A stretch of 24,667 nt of DNA, from positions 1 through 24,667 of the IMG/VR virus record IMGVR_UViG_3300032047_001816; one strand, given 5' to 3'. This DNA comes from a virus. The stretch's first letter is position 1; each line of letters opens with the position of its first letter. Under the pieces are notes generated by a model that saw only the letters and a program-made list of their open reading frames with translations, did not search any database and was not told where the DNA came from. Positions 1-5,852 of the stretch are shown piece by piece. Both the position numbers and the translations under genes were made by a program.

Positions 1-32
1 GTTATCCACAGGTTTATTGAGTTATCCACAGG
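1..32 (+). promoter_or_regulatory. Pair of perfect DnaA boxes
   Basis: TTATCCACA, the strict consensus DnaA box, occurs twice as a direct repeat at 2-10 and 22-30, each inside GTTATCCACAGG. The centres are 20 bp apart, about two helical turns, so both boxes face the same side of the helix. They lie in non-coding DNA beyond the methyltransferase gene and its terminator-like hairpin. Known role: binding of the host initiator DnaA, for replication, titration or transcription control. The part further left is outside the window, so a larger cluster may exist. The sequence match is certain; the function is inferred. Confidence 0.7.
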
Positions 33-44
33 CACACACAAAAC

Positions 45-79
45 AAAAAAAACACATCAACCGAGAAGAAAATGTGCTT
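45..79 (-). terminator. Probable Rho-independent terminator after the C5-methyltransferase gene
   Basis: On the minus strand AAGCACAT (79-72) can pair with ATGTGTTT (57-50), 8 bp including one G.U, around a 14-nt loop. A run of Ts follows (52-45). It lies about 35 nt downstream of the methyltransferase stop codon, where the leftward operon would end. The stem is A/T-rich, so strength is uncertain. Confidence 0.4.
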
Positions 80-114
80 TAGTGTGTACGTAAAGAATGT
101 ATAATTGATTATAG

Positions 115-1065
115 TCAATCAAGCAAATTACTTTGTTGTATTTTTTTGCCAATGTACTCAGAGCATTGAGGTACAATGGCATTGCCAAGTGCTCTCAATC
201 GAGCCAATCTATTGGAAAGCCCATCATCTCTGTGACGAAGTGAGGGTTGAGTCGGAAAAGTTTGCCAATAGTTTTGGTGCTCTGTTTGTTGTATCTGGCT
301 GGGTTGACAGTTGATGTATTGAGTTTGTAATTCTTGTGACTTGGTGCATATCTGTTGCCTGTCTCTATCAATCTGATGAGACTGTTGTTGCCCATCTTGT
401 CTGGGTCTGATTTGCATGGTGTTGGTAGTAGTTTCACAAAACGTGCCAGGCCTACTGACCCATTCACACCGTTGTTGCTGATTTTTCGAGGTTTGCCTTT
501 CTTTGTCCAGATTATTTTTGTGTTGTCGTTCATGATGCTGCCTACTGTTGCATCGCTTGACGTTGGGGTAGGCAACGACAAAGACTCTTTTTCTGAGATG
601 GGGTGCACCAAATTGTTTTGCTGATATAGTGCACCATTCTGCATCATACCCGATTTGGGCCAAGTCTTGCAAGACAATGTGCATGCCTCTGTTTTTCCAC
701 AACAGGGCTGGCACGTTTTCCAACACTGCAACTCTTGGCTGTAGGTGATTGATAAGTCTGTGCATTTGCCTCCAAAGACCCGACCTGTCACCATGCTCAA
801 TGCCTTTGCCTTTGCCTGCTGCTGAGATGTCTTGGCAGGGAAATCCGCCACAAACAATGTCAACTGATTGTATTTTTTCATAGTCAATCTCTCTTATATC
901 ATCATATATTGTTGCATCAGGCCAGTGTTTTTGCAATATGGTCTGACAGTATTTATTTTGCTCTATTTGCCAAATTGTTTTGCTGTTTAGTATGCCTCTC
1001 TCAAGCCCTAACTCAAAGCCACCAATGCCAGCAAAACAACTGCCTATTGTTATTTCATTACTCAT
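115..1065 (-). CDS. DNA (cytosine-5-)-methyltransferase
   Basis: A 316-residue protein with the ordered motifs of C5-cytosine methyltransferases. Motif I is SCFAGIGGFELGLE (residues 9-22), which binds S-adenosylmethionine. Motif IV is GGFPCQDIS (73-81) with catalytic Cys77, motif VI is ENV (116-118), motif VIII is FGAPHLRKR (152-160), and motif X is RALGNAIVPQ (291-300). The segment between motifs VIII and X (about 170-280), where the target recognition domain normally sits, is Gln/Arg/Asn-rich and looks unlike a folded domain. That same stretch carries the second gene at 195-881 in another frame, which probably explains its composition. The start overlaps the upstream stop (TAATG). It should modify phage DNA against host restriction or for regulation; the target sequence cannot be read from the protein. 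It is the last gene of its operon. Confidence 0.93.
   Translation of the reverse strand: MSNEITIGSCFAGIGGFELGLERGILNSKTIWQIEQNKYCQTILQKHWPDATIYDDIREIDYEKIQSVDIVCGGFPCQDISAAGKGKGIEHGDRSGLWRQMHRLINHLQPRVAVLENVPALLWKNRGMHIVLQDLAQIGYDAEWCTISAKQFGAPHLRKRVFVVAYPNVKRCNSRQHHERQHKNNLDKERQTSKNQQQRCEWVSRPGTFCETTTNTMQIRPRQDGQQQSHQIDRDRQQICTKSQELQTQYINCQPSQIQQTEHQNYWQTFPTQPSLRHRDDGLSNRLARLRALGNAIVPQCSEYIGKKIQQSNLLD
195..881 (-). CDS. Overprinted protein nested in the methyltransferase gene (+1 frame), LPTPxxSD / LNPxFVxxMMGFP family
   Basis: A 228-residue open frame lies wholly inside the C5-methyltransferase gene on the same strand, shifted +1. I chose ATG at 881, preceded by AAGAGAGATTGACT, a purine-rich ribosome-site-like sequence; a TTG two codons earlier is possible. 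The product is not random. It shows QLTLFVADFPAKTS (6-19), WKTCQ (54-58), TWPKSGMMQNG (73-83), LPTPTSSD (103-110), a second LPTP box (152-155) and ends in LNPHFVTEMMGFPIDWLD (211-228). From memory, phage proteins with this motif series (DFPARTS, WPRSGM, WPTPTASD, LNPxWVEWLMGFP) are common near dcm-like genes and have no established biochemical role. Frame arithmetic explains the kinship: GFPCQDIS of the methyltransferase reads DFPAKTS one base on, and the DNA for its motif X end reads MGFPIDWLD. Whether it is translated here is inferred from motif conservation and CpG content. Confidence 0.65.
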   Translation of the reverse strand: MKKYNQLTLFVADFPAKTSQQQAKAKALSMVTGRVFGGKCTDLSITYSQELQCWKTCQPCCGKTEACTLSCKTWPKSGMMQNGALYQQNNLVHPISEKESLSLPTPTSSDATVGSIMNDNTKIIWTKKGKPRKISNNGVNGSVGLARFVKLLPTPCKSDPDKMGNNSLIRLIETGNRYAPSHKNYKLNTSTVNPARYNKQSTKTIGKLFRLNPHFVTEMMGFPIDWLD

Positions 1066-1370
1066 TATAATTTGCCATTCAAAAGAAATTTAAGCATAAC
1101 CTCCTCAAAGAATACAGATGCAAACAGTGCATCTGCATCATCTTTGATCTCATCATAATTTTGCACAATCTCAAGCAAATCATCTTGGTTACCAAGCCAA
1201 TCATATATAATGACATGCTCTTGATTGTCAAGACTCTCATCAAGTGTCTCACCTTGCATCAATGCATATGCTGCATCTGCTGCTGATCTTGCACTCTCAA
1301 AGTGATGGCTCTGGTCTTTTGTTTGAATGGTGATGCCTGTCTCTGTAAAGTCATATAAAAAGTTTGTCAT
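1065..1370 (-). CDS. Small acidic hypothetical protein upstream of the methyltransferase
   Basis: A 101-residue protein rich in Asp and Glu, with a run of aspartates near residues 64-80. I recognise no domain, membrane segment or signal peptide. The start is well supported by AGGAG at 1378-1382, seven nt before ATG. Its TAA overlaps the methyltransferase ATG, so the two are translationally linked. It is the first gene behind a good promoter at 1402-1430 and after a terminator, so this pair forms its own transcription unit. Strong acidity in a small phage protein next to a DNA methyltransferase could suggest a DNA mimic or regulatory partner, but that is speculation and no fold supports it. 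Confidence 0.75.
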   Translation of the reverse strand: MTNFLYDFTETGITIQTKDQSHHFESARSAADAAYALMQGETLDESLDNQEHVIIYDWLGNQDDLLEIVQNYDEIKDDADALFASVFFEEVMLKFLLNGKL

Positions 1371-1401
1371 GTTGTTTCTCCTAGTTGTTTATTGTCTTAC
1401 T

Positions 1402-1430
1402 ATTGTAGTCAATAATTTATTTACCGTCAA
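1402..1430 (-). promoter_or_regulatory. Sigma70-type promoter for the small protein/methyltransferase unit
   Basis: On the minus strand TTGACG (1430-1425) and TACAAT (1407-1402) are separated by exactly 17 nt, upstream of the gene starting at 1370. The 9-mer ATTATTGAC (plus-strand GTCAATAAT) occurs at 1426-1434, overlapping the -35, and again at 1408-1416 in the spacer, an 18-bp direct repeat suggesting an operator. The same 9-mer recurs at 6321-6329 in the early promoter region. ATTGTAGTCAAT (1402-1413) is also a short dyad. Promoter match seen; repressor binding inferred. Confidence 0.6.
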
Positions 1431-1451
1431 TAATAAAAGATAAAAAAAAGC

Positions 1452-1486
1452 AAAAAAAAATGAGACCATCAAAAAGACAGCCTCAT
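1452..1486 (-). terminator. Rho-independent terminator of the early/replication operon
   Basis: On the minus strand ATGAGGC (1486-1480) pairs with GTCTCAT (1466-1460), 7 bp with one G.U, loop 13 nt, followed by eight Ts (1459-1452). It sits about 75 nt beyond the stop of the HTH gene at 1559, so it closes the operon that begins near 6256. The next promoter begins just downstream at 1430. Confidence 0.55.
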
Positions 1487-1558
1487 CAGAGTCAAAAAAT
1501 AATTAAGGAGATATTTATCAACCTAGAAAAAAACAACATATGAATATGTAGACATAAA

Positions 1559-1828
1559 CTACTCGATTTGATTATCTATGTCAATCATTATTTTGTCAAT
1601 GCCTGCAACAACATAACTCTCTGGATATCCATCATTGAGTCTTGCAAATGCTGTGCAGATCTTGATGTATGTTGCTAGTTTTGGCAACTGCTGTGCTGTG
1701 TAGTACCTGAACAGCATACCCATTGCAATGCCTGCCTCATCACAAAACTGCTGTTTGGTTATGCCCAAATCTGCAATCTCTTTATTGAGCCAAAAAGCAA
1801 AATGAGTCAACTTGTATCTCTTTGCCAT
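1559..1828 (-). CDS. Small HTH (XRE-like) putative DNA-binding protein
   Basis: An 89-residue protein with an XRE-like layout in residues about 18-60: LGITKQQFCDEAGI forms the first two helices and the following segment GMLFRYYTAQQLPKLATYIKI gives a turn, a recognition helix and a further helix. A fold of this type binds an operator as a dimer. I place the start at ATG 1828 because GGAGG lies 8 nt upstream, while the earlier in-frame TTG (1843) lies inside that ribosome site. It follows the HNH gene stop by one base (TGA-G-ATG). As the last gene before the terminator it could be a Cro- or repressor-like regulator of the nearby promoters, which is inference. Confidence 0.7.
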   Translation of the reverse strand: MAKRYKLTHFAFWLNKEIADLGITKQQFCDEAGIAMGMLFRYYTAQQLPKLATYIKICTAFARLNDGYPESYVVAGIDKIMIDIDNQIE

Positions 1829-1829
1829 C

Positions 1830-2174
1830 TCATTTGCCTCCAAACTTTGAAACTTTGCTATGACAAGATCTGCACACTGCTCTCAAATCCCAAAGACACT
1901 CATCACCAATATGCCAATATGAAATGTGATGTATCTCAGAGGCATATATATTGCATTCTTTCATCTGTGCTTGGCATTTGCCTTGTGCATCAATCAGTTT
2001 GAGTTGTCTGAGTCGTTTCCAATTCTCAGATTGCAAATACATTTTTTTTGCTTGATTCCAAAGTGCTCTCTGGTCTTTGGATGGCTCATGAGATCTTGTT
2101 GGAAATGTCTTTTTGTATAGGTCTGCCAGGCCATCACCCTCAGCATATCTCATTGCAATCTCAAATATGGTCAT
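1830..2174 (-). CDS. HNH endonuclease
   Basis: A 114-residue protein with a C-terminal HNH nuclease module. The Cys pairs are KCQAQMKEC (about 67-75) and CRSC (about 102-105), which would hold a structural zinc. The core is EIHHISYWHIGDE with HH as the metal/catalytic histidines, then LWDLRAVCRSCHSKV, which fits the helix of the beta-beta-alpha-metal fold. The N-terminal half is basic and helical (NWKRLRQLKL). The start is ATG 2174 in a TGATG junction with the exonuclease gene; a TTG one codon earlier is less likely. It sits in the replication/recombination block and not beside a terminase, so a role in early DNA processing or host DNA degradation is more likely than packaging. Length is normal for free-standing phage HNH proteins. 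Confidence 0.85.
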   Translation of the reverse strand: MTIFEIAMRYAEGDGLADLYKKTFPTRSHEPSKDQRALWNQAKKMYLQSENWKRLRQLKLIDAQGKCQAQMKECNIYASEIHHISYWHIGDECLWDLRAVCRSCHSKVSKFGGK

Positions 2175-2728
2175 CAACTATACCTCAATACATACCTACA
2201 ATACCACCAAAGTCTTTGCATTGCTGTAGATCTGCAAAGTTTATGATATAGTTTTCTGCATTGCATAGCATCAAACTCTGCTGTATGTGCTTTGTCTGTT
2301 GGCCAACCAAAGAATTTTCTTACAGTATCCATTGAGGTACTTTGCAGCCAGTGCAGATGCTCAAACACCAATACTCTTGTGTCAATCATCTTTGGGTGTA
2401 TACCTGGCACACCTGCCATGAATAATGACTCATTCAAAAAGTCAATATCAAATATTGGATTGTGACCAATTACAATGCAGCCTGATAATATTTCTTTGAC
2501 ATCAAATGCAATAGTTGAGAACTCAATTGCATCTCTCCATTTTGAATGTGAATAGCCATTGATTTTGAGTGCAGTCTCATTGGCTCTCTCCATATTCTGA
2601 GGCCTCAATCTCCAATGATACTGCTCAATGATTTGACCACCAACCTCAATAATGATGGCCAACTCAATCATCTCATGCCAACCTGCTCTCAATCCAGTTG
2701 TCTCAGTATCTATATATGCCAGTTTCAT
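2174..2728 (-). CDS. DnaQ-like 3'-5' exonuclease (DEDDh family)
   Basis: A 184-residue protein with all three exonuclease motifs. Exo I is YIDTETTGL (5-13) with the metal-binding DxE, Exo II is GHNPIFDIDFL (about 88-98), and Exo III is HTAEFDA (about 148-154), with the His five residues before Asp that defines the DEDDh group. This family removes nucleotides from 3' ends as a polymerase proofreading subunit or free exonuclease. The start is preceded by GTGAGG six nt upstream. The C-terminus (about 160-184) is Arg/Trp/Tyr-rich and beyond the core fold. It lies 9 nt after the helicase-loader candidate. No phage polymerase is visible, so it may act with the host polymerase or in recombination. 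Confidence 0.9.
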   Translation of the reverse strand: MKLAYIDTETTGLRAGWHEMIELAIIIEVGGQIIEQYHWRLRPQNMERANETALKINGYSHSKWRDAIEFSTIAFDVKEILSGCIVIGHNPIFDIDFLNESLFMAGVPGIHPKMIDTRVLVFEHLHWLQSTSMDTVRKFFGWPTDKAHTAEFDAMQCRKLYHKLCRSTAMQRLWWYCRYVLRYS

Positions 2729-2737
2729 AATGCCTCA

Positions 2738-3694
2738 CTATGTATGCCAATGCCACTCAATCTCATTATCAAATGACTTGTCATCATTTATAACATGCAC
2801 CTTTGTCTCTTGAGTCCTATTATTGACCACTTGACTTGGCTCATATGACTCTGTGCTATCCTCAGATATTGAATCCTCATCATTATCTGTCTCCAGCTGC
2901 TCAAAATCATTTGGCACAGGTATCTGCATATTATTTGCAATCTGCTTGATGGCTTTTTGCATCTCAAGACCTATATTTGACAGTCTCTCTGTCTTTTCTT
3001 CTTTGCTCTCACCTAGTGACAACCTCAAATGTGCTCTCCTCTTTCTGACTGCATCACTCAAACCAATCTCATAATATGATACCGATGGCAGATTTTTGCT
3101 GTTATTTCTGACAGTGTACTCATCATGCTCTGGAATCTCCTCAATCTGATATGTCTCACCTTGCACCCAAATACCCAAATCCTTTTGCCAACTCTCAAAT
3201 CTGTTGCCAATGTATCTCTTTGGATGCTGTGTATTGAGAGCAATAAAGTCTCTAAATGGTGCTGCACCAACGCTTGACTGTCTCCTCTTGCCATAATCAC
3301 AATCACAGGCACACTGCACATCTTGTTTGTATGATGTCTCATCAAGTATCATCCAAAATGATACTAGCAAAAACCCTGCATTGCATTTGTCACACTGCAC
3401 TGCCTTTGGAGACTTGGCAGCACCAGAACCAATATATGACTCCATTGATTTCACTATCTTGCCCATGCTTGGTGGGTAGTCACCATCTATTTTTTGTAAT
3501 ACATGCCAGCCTGCTTTGATGATTGAGTCAGGGTGTGTTGTCTTAAATGTACCCCTCAGCAACTTGCACATCTGTGATGGCCAACTGTCATTATCAAATC
3601 TTGGCCAGTTTACTGTGTATTTACCTACCACATCAATGATTGCCTCATTTCTGGTCATTGGTGGTATCTCTTTATTATGTTGTTTTCTATACAT
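2738..3694 (-). CDS. Putative phage replication protein, helicase-loader-like, with Cys-rich zinc motif
   Basis: A 318-residue protein. The N-terminal 90 residues are helical with the pattern W-P-x-F-x-N-D-x-W...L...HPDSIIKAGWHVL...YPPSMGKIV, reminiscent of phage helicase-loading proteins (lambda P or G39P type) in which a Trp/Leu-rich bundle ends in a Pro-Pro-Ser segment. Then CDKC and CACDCD (about residues 100-135) form a likely zinc site. The C-terminal third is acidic and low in complexity (NDEDSISEDSTESYEPS). I chose ATG 3694 because AAGGAG (3707-3702) lies 7 nt upstream; ATG 3700 is almost on top of that site. The ribosome site overlaps the stop codon of the initiator gene. A role in loading the host helicase at the nearby origin is inferred from position and composition. 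Confidence 0.55.
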   Translation of the reverse strand: MYRKQHNKEIPPMTRNEAIIDVVGKYTVNWPRFDNDSWPSQMCKLLRGTFKTTHPDSIIKAGWHVLQKIDGDYPPSMGKIVKSMESYIGSGAAKSPKAVQCDKCNAGFLLVSFWMILDETSYKQDVQCACDCDYGKRRQSSVGAAPFRDFIALNTQHPKRYIGNRFESWQKDLGIWVQGETYQIEEIPEHDEYTVRNNSKNLPSVSYYEIGLSDAVRKRRAHLRLSLGESKEEKTERLSNIGLEMQKAIKQIANNMQIPVPNDFEQLETDNDEDSISEDSTESYEPSQVVNNRTQETKVHVINDDKSFDNEIEWHWHT

Positions 3695-3705
3695 TTTCAT
3701 ACTCC

Positions 3706-4269
3706 TTAAAAGTCTGGTGTTTCGTTATCGTTAATTAAATTTTTAAATCTATTATTTGCTTTTGTAATAATTTTGTTATTTTTGTTATTATTTTGTTTAT
3801 ATATACCCGAACTCATGTGTTCGTGTTCATACACGTCATCATGTGTTCTTGTAGGAAGTCTCAAACCTTCTTGTTGGAACACGTCATTTTTTGATTTCGT
3901 ACAAGAAGTATCTGGCACATTTTGCTTGTTGGTTACTATTGTATAAGTAGCATTTCCATACTGATTTTTTTTGACCTGCAACAAAGGTATTGGCAAAGTT
4001 TGACCATGCTCTTTGTACTCAAAACCTGACTCAATCTTTTTGATTGCATTGATGGATTTGCTGACTGTTCTCTCTGATTTGCCTAACATCAAAGATATCT
4101 TTTGCTGGCTCACAAATTTTGTTTGCCTGACTCTGTATGTCTTATCATTCTTGATGATTTTGCAATGATAGAGCAATGCATCAAAGACCAGTGCTGTTGT
4201 TGCACTCATCTTTGACTTGTATGCAAAATCATCAAGATATATGGCAGCATATTGCTCTTTGTGTTTCAT
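3706..4269 (-). CDS. Putative replication initiator with winged-helix N-terminus
   Basis: A 187-residue protein. Residues about 5-80 resemble the winged-helix N-terminal domain of phage and plasmid initiators. A first helix around SATTALVFDALLYHCK is followed by a basic HTH, KFVSQQKISLMLGKSERTVSKSINAIKKI, and then by short strands ending near ATYTIV. The remainder is polar and of low complexity (Asn/Lys-rich, with NNNKNNK), which fits a linker rather than a domain. The DNA for that part carries the repeat cluster and A/T-rich stretch described as a candidate origin, as lambda O carries its own ori. It overlaps the upstream HTH gene by 4 nt (ATGA) and its stop merges with the ribosome site of the next gene. 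The function is inferred; no catalytic motif is present. Confidence 0.6.
   Translation of the reverse strand: MKHKEQYAAIYLDDFAYKSKMSATTALVFDALLYHCKIIKNDKTYRVRQTKFVSQQKISLMLGKSERTVSKSINAIKKIESGFEYKEHGQTLPIPLLQVKKNQYGNATYTIVTNKQNVPDTSCTKSKNDVFQQEGLRLPTRTHDDVYEHEHMSSGIYKQNNNKNNKIITKANNRFKNLINDNETPDF
3720..3908. other. Candidate replication origin: repeat cluster plus A/T-rich stretch inside the initiator gene
   Basis: Two direct repeats TCATGTGTTC[G/T]TG lie at 3813-3825 and 3839-3851, 26 bp apart. ACACGTCAT occurs at 3831-3839 and 3879-3887. TTCTTGT[A/T]GGAA occurs at 3846-3857 and 3868-3879, 22 bp apart, with an inverted ACAAGAA at 3901-3907. CGTGT-TCAT-ACACG (3822-3835) is a perfect hairpin. 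Immediately beside them, 3720-3805 is about 85 % A/T (TTAATTAAATTTTTAAA, TTATATATA). Seven CpGs fall in about 180 bp while the flanks have almost none. Iterons plus a flanking unwinding element inside an initiator gene is the lambda ori layout. The repeats are seen; origin function is inferred. Confidence 0.5.
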
Positions 4270-4517
4270 ACATCAAGCCCTGCATCCAACTCAATACAAT
4301 ACATCATTCTCACAAGCAACCTCTCATATTTTTTGCCTGAGATTTTTGAGATGGCTTTGCAAACCTTTATGGCATTGATTGCTGTTGGTGATGATTTGCC
4401 ATTCAGCCAGTTTGACAATTGTGCAATTGACATACCAGACCTCATTGCAATCTCTTGCTGACTCATTGCCTTTGTCTCTAAAATCATAAACCATCTCAAC
4501 TCTGTCATTTTTCTCAT
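4266..4517 (-). CDS. Small XRE-family HTH regulator
   Basis: An 83-residue protein in which an XRE/Cro-type HTH is clear: AMSQQEIAMRSGMSIAQLSNWLNGKSSPTAINAIKVCKAI (about residues 17-56), with SIAQLSNWLNGK as the recognition helix and turn. The C-terminal 25 residues may dimerise. The start at 4517 has AGGAGA about 5 nt upstream; the 14 nt AGGAGATAACATGA are identical to those at the start of the methyltransferase gene at 5152. Its stop overlaps the initiator start (ATGA). Lying just before the initiator gene, it could control replication-gene expression or bind the origin, which is inference. Confidence 0.8.
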   Translation of the reverse strand: MRKMTELRWFMILETKAMSQQEIAMRSGMSIAQLSNWLNGKSSPTAINAIKVCKAISKISGKKYERLLVRMMYCIELDAGLDV

Positions 4518-4525
4518 GTTATCTC

Positions 4526-5152
4526 CTATGTAAAAAGTTTTAATTGTCTTTGATGTTGCTTAAGTCTGCTTGATGCAGCTGCAAAATATTCCTCATCAAT
4601 CTCATATGCTGTCAAGTCAAAATCCATATCATGACAAGCAATAGCGATTGAGCCAGAGCCAAGATGTGTGTCAAGTATGCTGTCACCTTCTTTGGCATAT
4701 TTTTGCAAAATCCAAGAATACAAAGATATTGGTTTTTGTGTTGGATGTACTCTCTTGATGCCAGCGTTATAATCTTGTATATGATTGTATTTGTATTTTC
4801 TGACACTGCTATCAAATGAAGTCCAAGCCAACTCACAATCTGACATGGGATTTGTGCCATTGTTCTTATCCCATACCAACATGCATCTTGTATTTGTTAA
4901 ATAATCAAGAAAGTAATTACCACCCCAAATTATTTGATTTTTGCTGACTCTCTTTAACTCATCAAAATATTGCTTAGATGGAATTGCATCATCCCATGTC
5001 TTTTCTTTATGAATTTCTCTTTTCCATTTACCAAATGAGATGCCTTTTGCTTGTTTGATGCCATAGGGTGGGTCTACAACAGCCAAATCAAATTGATTGT
5101 CTGCCATCTCAAGCATTGCACTGAGACAGTCTGTGTTGTGTAGTGTTATCAT
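4526..5152 (-). CDS. DNA methyltransferase (DPPY, beta class, N6-adenine or N4-cytosine)
   Basis: A 208-residue amino-methyltransferase. The catalytic motif VDPPYGIK (about residues 26-33) comes first. A central region with CMLVWDKNNGTNPMSDCELAWTSF follows, then HPTQKP (about 136-141) and the SAM-binding motif I as LDTHLGSGSIAIAC (about 159-172), with YEIDEEYF after it. Motif IV before motif I defines the beta class. DPPY in this class transfers a methyl group to the exocyclic amine of A or C, and the specificity cannot be read. The enzyme is short, with little room for a recognition domain, as is common for phage versions. It overlaps rusA by 4 nt (ATGA) and has AAGGAGA before the start. It gives this phage a second methylation activity besides the C5 enzyme. 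Confidence 0.92.
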   Translation of the reverse strand: MITLHNTDCLSAMLEMADNQFDLAVVDPPYGIKQAKGISFGKWKREIHKEKTWDDAIPSKQYFDELKRVSKNQIIWGGNYFLDYLTNTRCMLVWDKNNGTNPMSDCELAWTSFDSSVRKYKYNHIQDYNAGIKRVHPTQKPISLYSWILQKYAKEGDSILDTHLGSGSIAIACHDMDFDLTAYEIDEEYFAAASSRLKQHQRQLKLFT

Positions 5153-5565
5153 GTTATCTCCTTTATGATGATTGTCGTGTGTGCCTCCTCATAAACACCA
5201 GCATAGTGATCTGAGAGGTGCAATATGACAACTTGGCTGTCATCATGCCACACCTTTGCTTTTGTGCAGCAATCGAGATACATCTTTGCTATATTGTCTA
5301 TGTCTGGCATTGTTGTTTTGTATGTTCTTTGCTCTGTTTTCAATCGCTTGACTCTTGGATGCACAAACTGCATTGTCACACTCACTGGCACACGTTTCTC
5401 AGCCATTTGCCAATCTTGGGCTGCAATTAATATCTCAATTGCCTCTCTGACATTTTCTTTGTGCTTGGTTATCTTTGCAGGGTAATATGTACGGCCGTTT
5501 TTTGTGAATCTTGGTCTTGGCATTGCAACTGGATTGCCATCAATAATAATTTGTAATTGTTTCAT
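5149..5565 (-). CDS. rusA: RusA-like Holliday junction resolvase
   Basis: A 138-residue protein, close to the usual 120-140 of RusA. The N-terminal strand GNPVAMPRPRFTKNGRTYYP matches the family's G-x-P-x-x-x-x-RPR start. The catalytic carboxylates are in MPDIDNIAKMYLDCC (about 86-100) and VWHDDSQVV (about 105-113), the two Asp motifs that bind Mg2+ in RusA. The enzyme cuts four-way junctions made during recombination or replication, and clears branches before packaging. It overlaps both neighbours by ATGA. The ribosome site is modest (AGGAAGC), so translation is probably coupled to the HTH gene upstream. CpG is commoner here than in the genes to its left, which may mean a different acquisition history. 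Confidence 0.92.
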   Translation of the reverse strand: MKQLQIIIDGNPVAMPRPRFTKNGRTYYPAKITKHKENVREAIEILIAAQDWQMAEKRVPVSVTMQFVHPRVKRLKTEQRTYKTTMPDIDNIAKMYLDCCTKAKVWHDDSQVVILHLSDHYAGVYEEAHTTIIIKEIT

Positions 5566-5852
5566 GAGATGCTTCCTGTCAATCTGTGCTTTGTAAGTTT
5601 GATGTCATTTATCATGGCCTTGATAGCATCATCAAAAAGACGTTGTGCATCATCATCAGCAACAATGTCTGACTCAAAACACAACTTGTGCAGTGATTCC
5701 AATGATGGTTTTTGTCTGCCCTTTGCCCACATACAAACTAGCTGCTTTGTTACTCCAATACTTTTGGCTATGTCTGTTTGATTATGGTCATGAAAATTCT
5801 TTGTAAACCACATATAAAAACATTTATATCTGACTATTGTTGTATCACTCAT
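5562..5852 (-). CDS. HTH (XRE-like) protein, second gene of the early operon
   Basis: A 96-residue protein with an HTH in residues about 24-50: NQTDIAKSIGVTKQLVCMWAKGRQKPS, where VTKQLVCMWAKG is the recognition helix and RQKPS the usual end of a Cro-type unit. The N-terminus is aromatic and basic; the C-terminus is helical (DDDAQRLFDDAIKAMI). The ribosome site is the strongest in the operon, AAGGAGG, and its ATG overlaps the stop of the alpha-CTD gene (TAATG). Co-translation with an RNA-polymerase-related protein directly behind the divergent promoters suggests transcriptional control of this region. Repressor versus activator cannot be decided. Confidence 0.78.
   Translation of the reverse strand: MSDTTIVRYKCFYMWFTKNFHDHNQTDIAKSIGVTKQLVCMWAKGRQKPSLESLHKLCFESDIVADDDAQRLFDDAIKAMINDIKLTKHRLTGSIS

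Noticed and set aside
98-105. TATAAT at 100-105 (plus strand) as a promoter
   Set aside because: No acceptable -35 at 16-18 nt upstream, the only rightward product would be antisense to the methyltransferase gene; kept only as a low-level note.
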